64,000 nt of DNA from Aquabacterium sp. (GTDB lineage Bacteria > Pseudomonadota > Gammaproteobacteria > Burkholderiales > Burkholderiaceae_C). The notes beneath the pieces were generated by a model that did no database searches, was not told the origin of the DNA, and saw nothing but the letters and a program-made list of their open reading frames with translations. The stretch spans positions 114,832 through 178,831 of the forward strand of contig NZ_JAUSAR010000116.1 of the NCBI RefSeq assembly GCF_030652515.1, given 5' to 3'. Shown in pieces: positions 35,663 to 43,334 of the stretch. Position 1 is the first letter of the stretch; the number at the start of each line of letters is the position of its first letter. Both the position numbers and the translations under genes were made by a program.

Positions 35663-38653
35663 ATGCACCTCCATCATCGTCGAATCACCGTGCTGGCTGG
35701 CTTGCTTTTCGGCATCTCACCAAGTTACGCCGACTCGTACCTGATTAGTTCGGCCATCAACGACACGCCAGGCACCGTGCTTTTGGCGGGTGCGGTCATT
35801 TCCAGAGATGGGTGCTCCGCGCTTTCTGGCTGCGTGGCCTACAGCAGCGATACTTTCCAACTCGGTTCTGCCGGTGCCATCTCGCGGATGTCGCTCATGG
35901 CAATCGGCGTGCAGCGTGCCGGATCGGTGGTCGTGAACCAATACAGCGCGCTGAATTTCGTTCCCGCTTATGGCCAGGCAAGCGTGGGCTACACCGCTAC
36001 GGGCAACCTGACTATCACCGGCTCCAGTGCAGTCAATGGCTTGGCCGGCATCACGGCTGGCGAAGGCCTGGTGCATGGCAACATCTTCATCGACGACGAC
36101 AGCATCATCCGCTTCTCCGGCGTTCGCGGCGCCACCATCGGAGACCGAGGATCGGGGCGACTGGTGGTCTCCAGGCGCTCGGCCATTGAGAACATCAACG
36201 GTCTGACGGTTGGTGAGCAGGCCGGATCCTCTGGTGAAGTGGTAGTGACGTCCGGCAGCCTGGTAGCGTTCAAGTCCGGCAGCGGCGTGACGATCGGATA
36301 CCAGGGCGCAGGCTCGCTCACCGTATCAGGCCGATCCCGGATCGATGGGGCAGGCACGGTGGTGGTAGGCACTCGCGCAACCGGCGCGCTGACACTATCG
36401 AGCGATAGCTCCATCGAGAATATGGGCAGTTTGATCCTTGGTGAGGAAATCCACGGTTCCGGCAGCGCATACCTGACTAGCGGCCGAATCACGATGCGGC
36501 CCTCATCCGCTCTCACGGTAGGACTCGCCGGCAGCGGCATGCTCCAATTGTCTTCCGGCAGCGAGCTGGACGCATCGGACGCGGTGATCCAGGCCGGCGT
36601 TCATCCCGGCGCCTTGGGTGACATCGTCAATCGATCAAGTGCTATCCGTGCGGCACGGCTGGAGCTCGGGAGCATGTCTGGTGGCACAGGAGGCTACGAA
36701 CAAACCGATGGCAGGTTAATACTTGATGGAGGAAGCGGGCCGACCGTACTCGTTACACAAGGCATTTTTTCCGTCAACGGCAGCTTTGCCCTGACCGCTC
36801 GTAGCGGCACGCCCGGCGTCACGGCGGCCCTGGCCGCCATGGTTGGGCCGACGACGCGAGTGAGCCAGGCCAAGCTCCAGGGACTGGCCGATCTGACTGT
36901 GGATTCAAGCTGGGGCGCCACGGACCTTGGGCCGTCGCCGGCATGGGTGGTGGCGCGCCAGGTGGATGTCGGCGCGCGTCAAGTCACCCAGTTGGCCGAT
37001 GGTCGTGTGGGCCTTGGCAACCTGTCCGTGAAACTCGATGCGCCGCAAGACGGCCGGCACTGGTCTCCCGAGATCTTGCGAACGGGATGCGGCGACTTCT
37101 CCTCCGGTCTTGGTGATTGCAGCGTTGAAATACTGAGCGCCCGTTCGGTTGCTTATGCGTCAAAGGTCTTGGCTGGCGCAGGGCCACTTCCAGATTTGCA
37201 CAAGTCGGATGCGATGACTTCGGCCGCCATCCTTGATCGTAGTCAGACCTTCATCAAGGACAAGCGGACCCTGGTGGGCGTTGATCTGTCAGCACGCGTC
37301 TACCAACAAGGAGGCCCAAGGACCTTGCAGCGGGAGATTGCCAGCCTTGACCTGGATGGACTGCGAGCTTATGCCTACGAGACTTCATACGGCGTTGGTA
37401 GCGGCGACATCACGGTCGTCATACGGGGCACCGAGTTTTCCGACGGGAGAAATTGGGCTGCGAACGCCGGATTCTCCGGGATCCGCACTGGGACGCAGTT
37501 GGCGTACCTTCAAAACCTGGGGATGCTGACGGCATCCATTGCCACGGCCAATCCGAATGCGCAAATTCGGTTCGTTGGGCACTCCTTGGGAGGCGGCTTG
37601 GCCATGATCCTCGGGGCTTACTACGGAAAGGATGCCTACTCTTACAATGGGCCAGTGGTTTCCCCAGTGCTCGGGGACCTTGCCTACTATGAGAACTACC
37701 TACCCGGCATCGATGGGTGGAGCCGTAAGCAAGAAGGCGACTGGAGCAATCTGTTCAACATTCGATCCGCCCATGATCCGGTGAGCGCTGGCACGAGCCT
37801 ACTTGGCGCCTTTGGCTACACCGTCACCGTCGCACCCAATGCCATCGAATACTTCCTCAGTACCCCCGACAATCCTGGCATCCTCTCCAGGCTTGGCGAC
37901 GAGACAAAGGACGCATTGATTGTCCTGCATCGTAACTTCGCGCTGTCGGCAGCAAAGGCGCTGGTCGTCATCGGCGGCAATGAGATTCTCACTCAGATCA
38001 ATGTCGCGCACTCGATCTCGAACTTGAGAGGACAGCTTTACGATCCGAAGAACATGGTGATCGATGTGTCCTACAACGGTGTCAGCCAGGCCAGCCAGGA
38101 TTGGAGTTTGGACCCTGAACTGCTTGAGCAGGCTGTGCGGGACCGGGTGTTCATGCCAGACAGCACAGTGCAAGGCGACTTCTTCAGCAATGTGTTTGAT
38201 CGCAGGAACGTCCAGTCTGGCGTCAAGTATTTTCTGGACCCTGCATACGAAGATGCCTATGTCTTCACCGCATCCGAAGAGTCACCCAACTTTGCAATGG
38301 TCCAGGTTCCTTTCCTGAATGTCGAGAAACTGGTCTACCTGGTTCAGGTGCTGCAGGGAGACGATTGGGTCACCGTGGCCAGCTTGTTACCTGAAGACGA
38401 TTTCTATTTTGATGAGGGCGGCGTGAAGACCTTCCGACTGGTGCTGCAAGGCGATAGCCAGCCCAAAACGGAGCTACAAGGCTCTTTCTTTGGAGTGGCC
38501 TTCTCCTCGGACGGCGTCTTCAGTGGAAGCATCGCCTCAGTCACCAGCAACGTCCCAGAACCCACTTGCATCGCCATGACGTGCGCCGCGCTTGTGGTGG
38601 TCTGGTTAGTTCCACGGAAAAATCGGCGCAAAATTCCTAAATGCGCAGCGTGA
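35663..38653 (+). CDS. Large secreted PEP-CTERM protein with lipase-like domain
   Basis: The product has 996 residues. An N-terminal signal peptide ends PSYA (residue 23). Residues about 50-400 are repeated beta-strand units of autotransporter type (GAGSLTVSGRSRI, TGALTLSSDSSI). A class-3-like lipase domain follows, with a nucleophile elbow RFVGHSLGGGLAMILGAYYG (Ser641). The end is a PEP-CTERM signal: VPEP, a hydrophobic helix and a basic tail RKNRRK. Such tails are processed by exosortase when proteins are exported with exopolysaccharide. The ATG at 35663 is chosen to fit the signal peptide. Enzymatic activity is inferred. Confidence 0.88.
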   Translation: MHLHHRRITVLAGLLFGISPSYADSYLISSAINDTPGTVLLAGAVISRDGCSALSGCVAYSSDTFQLGSAGAISRMSLMAIGVQRAGSVVVNQYSALNFVPAYGQASVGYTATGNLTITGSSAVNGLAGITAGEGLVHGNIFIDDDSIIRFSGVRGATIGDRGSGRLVVSRRSAIENINGLTVGEQAGSSGEVVVTSGSLVAFKSGSGVTIGYQGAGSLTVSGRSRIDGAGTVVVGTRATGALTLSSDSSIENMGSLILGEEIHGSGSAYLTSGRITMRPSSALTVGLAGSGMLQLSSGSELDASDAVIQAGVHPGALGDIVNRSSAIRAARLELGSMSGGTGGYEQTDGRLILDGGSGPTVLVTQGIFSVNGSFALTARSGTPGVTAALAAMVGPTTRVSQAKLQGLADLTVDSSWGATDLGPSPAWVVARQVDVGARQVTQLADGRVGLGNLSVKLDAPQDGRHWSPEILRTGCGDFSSGLGDCSVEILSARSVAYASKVLAGAGPLPDLHKSDAMTSAAILDRSQTFIKDKRTLVGVDLSARVYQQGGPRTLQREIASLDLDGLRAYAYETSYGVGSGDITVVIRGTEFSDGRNWAANAGFSGIRTGTQLAYLQNLGMLTASIATANPNAQIRFVGHSLGGGLAMILGAYYGKDAYSYNGPVVSPVLGDLAYYENYLPGIDGWSRKQEGDWSNLFNIRSAHDPVSAGTSLLGAFGYTVTVAPNAIEYFLSTPDNPGILSRLGDETKDALIVLHRNFALSAAKALVVIGGNEILTQINVAHSISNLRGQLYDPKNMVIDVSYNGVSQASQDWSLDPELLEQAVRDRVFMPDSTVQGDFFSNVFDRRNVQSGVKYFLDPAYEDAYVFTASEESPNFAMVQVPFLNVEKLVYLVQVLQGDDWVTVASLLPEDDFYFDEGGVKTFRLVLQGDSQPKTELQGSFFGVAFSSDGVFSGSIASVTSNVPEPTCIAMTCAALVVVWLVPRKNRRKIPKCAA

Positions 38654-38773
38654 CGGTGTTCGACGTACTTAACGGCCCGGAATTCTGAACATCGTCGACG
38701 CGAGCCCTCGTTGGCGACTTGCTCGCGCCCACGGCGGCTTGGGTGTCGCACCCGTCTGCTCAAACAGGCTCGC

Positions 38774-38914
38774 ACCGAGATCGCCGGCTGGCGGATCGAC
38801 TACCACTTGGCGACTCCAGGTCTGGCCGCGCTGGCCAGGCAAGAGCACATCTATCTAGACCAGCGCTTTTCGGACCACGCGCCGTGGACGATCGACTACG
38901 ACTTCAAGCTTTGA
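38774..38914 (+). pseudogene. xthA: Relic of exodeoxyribonuclease III, C-terminal end only
   Basis: The frame reads AGWRIDYHLATPGLAAL and then RFSDHAPWTIDYDF, the conserved end of XthA, including the SDHAP motif with the catalytic His. Nothing recognisable as the first 200 residues lies upstream, so only the last 46 codons remain. It is probably a leftover from rearrangement or an insertion that carried the gene's tail. Confidence 0.8.
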
Positions 38915-38963
38915 ATTCGCGGCCCGGGCCGCTTTCAGGGGCTGCAGAGGGGTGTTAGACGAC

Positions 38964-38989
38964 GCGCGAAGCGGCTTGCGGCTTCGCGC
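38964..38989. terminator. Hairpin in the relic region
   Basis: GCGCGAAGC (38964-38972) pairs with GCTTCGCGC (38981-38989) around an eight-base loop. There is no T run. It may be the old terminator of the xthA relic, 50 bases upstream. Confidence 0.45.
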
Positions 38990-39169
38990 CATCAATGGCC
39001 ACCATCTGCGGAACATGCCTCGGGGCAAGCGGGGGCAGCGAGCTGTCTGTTGTCACATTGCGTCGGTGCATCGACGACTGCCGTGATGCTAAACCTTGCC
39101 CCGTCGATGAGGCCAAGTCGATCTAGTTCACCACGGATTGCCGACATCATCGATCTGTTCTCCAGGTAG

Positions 39170-39252
39170 GTGATCCATCGCATCGACACCGAGCTGGTTC
39201 TGAATACCCTGCTGATGGCCTTGTGGCGCAGGCAAGCCGGGGCAGTTCATGT
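39170..39252 (+). pseudogene. IS3-family transposase fragment
   Basis: The short frame includes RIDTELVLNTLLMALWRRQAG, which closely resembles the segment before the HSDQGSQY motif of IS3/IS407-type OrfB integrases (pattern DTELVLxALxMALWRR). A stop codon lies directly upstream and the catalytic core is missing, so this is a relic. Confidence 0.65.
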
Positions 39253-39263
39253 CGTTTGCCTTG

Positions 39264-40841
39264 TCACTTCTTGTCGAGAATCAAACGGGCACTTGAGAGA
39301 AGCGCAACGGTCTCTTTCGACACCATCTCCTCTTCTCCGAAATACTTCACATAGATTTTTGCAGCGTGAGAAAGATAGCGCTCAACGTCTTTCATCTTTC
39401 GCAAGCTCCATGCAAGGTTTGCGCACGCCTTGGCAATTTGCGCCGTCTGAGGATTGCCCGATACATAACTTGCCAATGTGCCTACGAAGGCGGTTTCACA
39501 CTGTTCCGTGACGAAGGCATAGCGCGCCGCATCGTCTTGATCGGTTGCTGCCGATGAAGAAAACCCTCCAATGCGGACGACCATGTAGGTTCGCAATACA
39601 GCAAGAGCCGGATGCTGCTCGCCCCAGACTCGAGACAAGGACGTCAACGATTCCAGTATTTCCGCCTTGCAGTGCCCAGAAGAAAAACCGGTGCAGGTAT
39701 CCGAAGGATCATCGCTCATGCGCCGCACATCGGTGCTCAGCTTGACTAATGGTGCTTCTGCGTAAGTCCTGCGGCGCAACTCCAGCTCGGACTTCAGGAT
39801 GCGATGACCCTTTTCGTTCATGCTTTCCGAGTCTTCTCGGGAGGCGAGGAAGGTGCCTTGCATGTTCAGTACGTCCAACACCTGGGGGTGTGCCTCCCCC
39901 CAGGTATCTGTGGCGATTTTCAGCGCCCGTTCGTACATCTTCGAAGCGTTGGAGTTGCCAAGCTCGTCTTCGCAATATGCAGCGGCCTCGATAAGAGGCG
40001 TGACGAGCAAAGGGCTACTTCTTCCTCGCGTGCTCTCCAGCGCGTCGATCAGTTGGGAACGAAGTACGCAATGATCCCAACCAGGACGGTCCAGGCGATA
40101 GGCTGAGAACGCCCAATTGCTCATGGCCTGGATTGCCGCCGCTCGATCCTTCTCATAGTGACGGTATGCAGATTCCAGAAGCGGTTTGGCTTGTGTGAAC
40201 CGCCTGTTGCTCTCCTCCATCCGTTCCATGGACAGATTCACTTCACCCAGTTCCGTCAAGACTTCTCCGCTTGCCAGTTGGTTACCTGGCTCAAAGCGCT
40301 TCAACCAATTCAGCCGCTCTTCGAGAACGAGGCTTGCCTCCCACCAACGTTCCTGCCTGCGCAAGGAGTCGGCTTGTGCTGCCAACAGTGCGTTGAAAGA
40401 CGGCCCGTCGTCGAGTTTGTGCTTGGCAGCTTTGCTGCGAGCCGTGGCATAGGCGGCATCAGCAAGCGAATAGCTGTCCATCTCAGAGAACAATTCGATC
40501 TGTTGGGTGTGCAAGTCCAGCCAGATTGAATTCGATCCAGGGGTTTCGACTTTGTGCAGCCCGCGCTCAAGCGTTGCAAGCAGATGTTCAGCTTCATGCC
40601 AGCGAGCCCACTTCTGCGCGGTGTTGATAGCTTGAAGATAGCGTGTCGTCACGTCGCTTGACTTGAAGTCAGGTTTGTCAATCACCTCCTGTAGTCGACG
40701 CCTGGCCAACCTGTCGGCATCGAGATATCGCCCTTCTGAAACGGCCTGAAATATGGCGCTATCTGTTCGATCGGCCGCATGGCATGGCTGGACTGAATGG
40801 CCGATGGCGAAAACAGCGAGCACGGTGCAGAGTCGTTTCAT
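39264..40841 (-). CDS. Exported helical-repeat (TPR-like) protein of unknown function
   Basis: This 525-residue protein has a signal peptide (MKRLCTVLAVFAIGHSVQPCHA) and then almost entirely antiparallel helices with TPR-like periodicity, for example KYMERALKIATDTWGEAHPQVLDVLN-type units (SKMYERALKIATDTWGEAHP) and CANLAWSLRKMKDVERYLSH. It resembles Kinesin-light-chain-like tetratricopeptide proteins, which act as scaffolds. The ATG at 40841 is chosen for the signal peptide. A perfect palindrome lies 66 bases upstream. No partner gene is evident. Confidence 0.8.
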   Translation of the reverse strand: MKRLCTVLAVFAIGHSVQPCHAADRTDSAIFQAVSEGRYLDADRLARRRLQEVIDKPDFKSSDVTTRYLQAINTAQKWARWHEAEHLLATLERGLHKVETPGSNSIWLDLHTQQIELFSEMDSYSLADAAYATARSKAAKHKLDDGPSFNALLAAQADSLRRQERWWEASLVLEERLNWLKRFEPGNQLASGEVLTELGEVNLSMERMEESNRRFTQAKPLLESAYRHYEKDRAAAIQAMSNWAFSAYRLDRPGWDHCVLRSQLIDALESTRGRSSPLLVTPLIEAAAYCEDELGNSNASKMYERALKIATDTWGEAHPQVLDVLNMQGTFLASREDSESMNEKGHRILKSELELRRRTYAEAPLVKLSTDVRRMSDDPSDTCTGFSSGHCKAEILESLTSLSRVWGEQHPALAVLRTYMVVRIGGFSSSAATDQDDAARYAFVTEQCETAFVGTLASYVSGNPQTAQIAKACANLAWSLRKMKDVERYLSHAAKIYVKYFGEEEMVSKETVALLSSARLILDKK

Positions 40842-41200
40842 CAGGGATTCCAATGCGATGCAGTCTAGAAGTCTGTGTGCAAACATTTGCGGCCAGGGTG
40901 GGCGCAGTATCTCTCGGCAAGCGCATTGCCGAGAGATACGAGCGCCACATACTTGATCTTCGCATCTGCGTCCGTTGCGGGCCTTTGCCAACGTCATGCG
41001 ACAGCCCATGCCGGGCATTGCTGGCATGCGGCCGCCGAGGGCTCGGTGAGTGACCGATCCGGCTGCACTCACGACTTTCGGGATCTGATTGCAGCTTTAG
41101 GCTGGCAACAGCCGTTCACCCATCGGCAAAGCAGTGACAAATCTGCTCAGCAGCAGACGTTCAAGGGGGAAGTTTTCTAAGCCAAGGAGACTGCTCCTGA
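40842..41200. other. Intergenic stretch with a perfect palindrome
   Basis: No gene is visible in these 359 bases. Beyond the 14-base palindrome at 40907-40939 there is a weaker dyad CATGCC/GGCATG near 41008-41026. The stretch separates the stop of the PIN-like gene from the start of the helical-repeat gene; both are on the minus strand. Confidence 0.55.
40907..40939. repeat. Perfect 14-bp inverted repeat upstream of the helical-repeat gene
   Basis: GTATCTCTCGGCAA (40907-40920) and TTGCCGAGAGATAC (40926-40939) are exact inverse complements with a GCGCA loop. It is 66 bases upstream of the minus-strand ATG at 40841. It could be an operator, a transcription terminator of the PIN-like operon without a T run, or a small mobile hairpin. 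Confidence 0.8.
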
Positions 41201-41863
41201 CTATCCTGCATATCTAGCAATGCAGCCACTACACATCCATTCACCGTCGTCGTAGATGCCACCCGTCATGTCAGCTCGCTGGTGGCACCAGCCGCATTCG
41301 GAGTAGATAGCGTTGTCCTCGTATCTGCTTAGTTCAGGCTCCCTGTAGCCCTTCTGGTTTGACGGCAGAAGGTTAGGATCTGGCGCCGTGGCAAACCTTC
41401 CGCAGTTGCTGCACCAGTAACCACCGTGGTGCTCAATCGTGCTGGCCCTCTTGCAGAACGGGCACGCCATTTGGTCATGAGCCACGAGCGGCACGACGGT
41501 GGCAGGCACAAGCTCTGCAATGTTCTCTACACGTCGGCAGCTCATACCGTTGGCGTTCAGGTGATTGAGCAGCGGATCAAAGCCTTTGTCGCCACTGAGC
41601 ACAAAGCATTCAGTGTCTGGTGCCGTCTCAAAGGTCCGGCCCAGCTCAAATGCAATGTGAAAGTCCAAGGCGTTCTTGCCTGTCCCTGAGATCTTCAAAA
41701 AGTCCACACGACTGAACCTATGCGCCGTCGTGGGCTTCTTCGCAGCCTTGGGCGGGTTCTGGTTCGCACCCACAAAAATGATGGCCCTGAAGCTCTCGTT
41801 CAGTGGCGACAGGTCAACCTTGTGCTTGTTCTCCAGATCAACCAGCAAGAGCTTCTTGGTCAT
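41201..41863 (-). CDS. PIN-like (NYN-type) domain protein with two zinc ribbons
   Basis: This 220-residue protein has an N-terminal PIN/NYN-like nuclease fold: LLLVDLENK (Asp9, Glu11), SGTGKNALDFHIAFELGR (Asp67) and CFVLSGDKGFDPLLNHL (Asp92, Asp96), a plausible acidic metal site. Two treble-clef or ribbon motifs follow: CPFC/CSNC (134-154) and CGWC/CSGC (190-214). It starts four bases after the helicase stop, as third gene of a Gabija-like operon. It may be an RNase effector or a nucleic-acid sensor; that is inference. It is not part of canonical two-gene Gabija. Confidence 0.85.
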   Translation of the reverse strand: MTKKLLLVDLENKHKVDLSPLNESFRAIIFVGANQNPPKAAKKPTTAHRFSRVDFLKISGTGKNALDFHIAFELGRTFETAPDTECFVLSGDKGFDPLLNHLNANGMSCRRVENIAELVPATVVPLVAHDQMACPFCKRASTIEHHGGYWCSNCGRFATAPDPNLLPSNQKGYREPELSRYEDNAIYSECGWCHQRADMTGGIYDDGEWMCSGCIARYAG

Positions 41864-41867
41864 GTCG

Positions 41868-43334
41868 TTACCTTGCCGGCAGGTGCCGCTGCTCGCCAAT
41901 TATGGTCAGGGTCTTGGCGCCACGGGTCATTGCGACATACAGATCTTTCGCGTCCAGAGTGTCTGCATCGAGGATGACCGCATGGTCGTACTCCAGCCCC
42001 TTCACCAGCAGCGTTGTGCCGATGAGCTTGCGGTGGCTGATCGGCCTTCCCGTGTGCCTCATGTCGAGTTGGTACAAGCTTGCCGCATCCGTCAGCGTCG
42101 CCCCTCCACCGTCAATGTGAATCTTTAGCACGTTGAGGAAGCGATACAGCAGATCGCGACGGTAGGCAGACGTCTTAGGGTTGTCCTTCAACGCCAAGAA
42201 GAAGTCTTTGAGGTGCGCACTGGTCGGCTCCTCTAGGTAAGCATTCGCGGCATGCAGGACCAAAGGATGTTTGGTCCTCTTGCTCTGCTTCGCGACCTCG
42301 CCTATCTTCGTGCCAGCGGTCAAGATGTCGCCTAAACCAGTGAAGCACTTCTTGGCGAAATCCAGCGAGAGCAGGAAGCCCTGTTGGGTTGTCTTGGCTG
42401 CAACCAGCTTCTTGATGAACGAATGGAGGTCTTTGCCTTCAACCTCTTCAATGGAAGAGAACCGCCCACCCATGGTTCTTGCCAAGAGATGGGTCTTGTT
42501 CTTGGACTGCTGATCGCCGCCATGAAGAGCGATCACACTTTCGTTGTGCCCGAGCAAACCAATGAGCGAGGAATACTGCTTTGACGCCAAGAACTCAGGG
42601 GTTGTGTGGGCACGTTTCACACATGCAGGCAAGCCATTCAGAAGATCGATCTTTTGGCCCTGTTCCAGGGTCTCCCTTGCTTTCTTGAGCCAAGCTCCGA
42701 GGTTCGGATCGCCGGCAGTTTTCCAGCGCCATGGCGTCTCTAGCTGGCCGAGGCATACGAAGGTCGGGTAGACACTCACGGCCCAATCGACAGGCTTGCC
42801 TTCGTCACCACCAAAGTCAAAGATGGCCTGCATAGGATCGCCAAGAATTCGGCACGGCATGAACTCAGCGAAGGCACAGACTAGGGAGTGCTGCAGATCG
42901 GAGCAGTCCTGGTACTCGTCTACATAGACGCCGGCATAGGTGGCAGCGACAACGCGGCGAACGAACTGCTTCCCCAGTAACCCAGAACAGCACTCGTAGA
43001 GCTTGTTCCACTGCTTGCTGGTTGGGTGCTCTGCCTTCCACCCTGAAGTCCGCGGGTAGGCTAGACAAAGCCGAAGTGACCAGCTCGCAATCGTGTCGAT
43101 CTGGTACTTGGAAGCAGGCACACCAAGAGCATTCATCTTGGTCTTGATGGAGTTCACACCCGCGAAAGTGTGGGTCAAGATTAGCTGCCGTTTGGTAGCA
43201 GCTTTCACTGCCATGGCGATGAGATGCGTCTTGCCGTAGCCGGCCGGCGCAATCACATACCCTTTGGCAGTGAAGTCGTTGAGTTTGAGTGCAAGTTCCT
43301 CAGACACGCTCTGCCCAAGCCCAAAGCTGGACAA
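41868..43334 (-). CDS. UvrD-like superfamily 1 helicase (GajB-like)
   Basis: This 488-residue helicase has Walker A in VIAPAGYGKTHLIA (about 28-40), Walker B GVYVDEYQDCSD (135-146), motif III RILGDPMQAIFDF, and the C-terminal motifs LVKGLEYDHAVILD and DLYVAMTRGAKTL of UvrD/Rep proteins. Size and partner fit Gabija GajB (about 490 residues). The start is taken as TTG at 43334, overlapping the OLD-type gene by 35 bases; a GTG nine codons later is possible. It is coupled to the genes on both sides. Confidence 0.88.
   Translation of the reverse strand: MSSFGLGQSVSEELALKLNDFTAKGYVIAPAGYGKTHLIAMAVKAATKRQLILTHTFAGVNSIKTKMNALGVPASKYQIDTIASWSLRLCLAYPRTSGWKAEHPTSKQWNKLYECCSGLLGKQFVRRVVAATYAGVYVDEYQDCSDLQHSLVCAFAEFMPCRILGDPMQAIFDFGGDEGKPVDWAVSVYPTFVCLGQLETPWRWKTAGDPNLGAWLKKARETLEQGQKIDLLNGLPACVKRAHTTPEFLASKQYSSLIGLLGHNESVIALHGGDQQSKNKTHLLARTMGGRFSSIEEVEGKDLHSFIKKLVAAKTTQQGFLLSLDFAKKCFTGLGDILTAGTKIGEVAKQSKRTKHPLVLHAANAYLEEPTSAHLKDFFLALKDNPKTSAYRRDLLYRFLNVLKIHIDGGGATLTDAASLYQLDMRHTGRPISHRKLIGTTLLVKGLEYDHAVILDADTLDAKDLYVAMTRGAKTLTIIGEQRHLPAR

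Larger units (their letters stand above)
38654..39263. other. Relic-bearing spacer
   Basis: These 610 bases lack an intact gene. They contain the xthA tail (38774-38914), a hairpin (38964-38989) and a fragment of an IS3-type transposase (39170-39252). The minus-strand frame at 38992-39189 could encode 65 residues but matches nothing I recognise. The stretch records past insertions and deletions. Confidence 0.65.
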
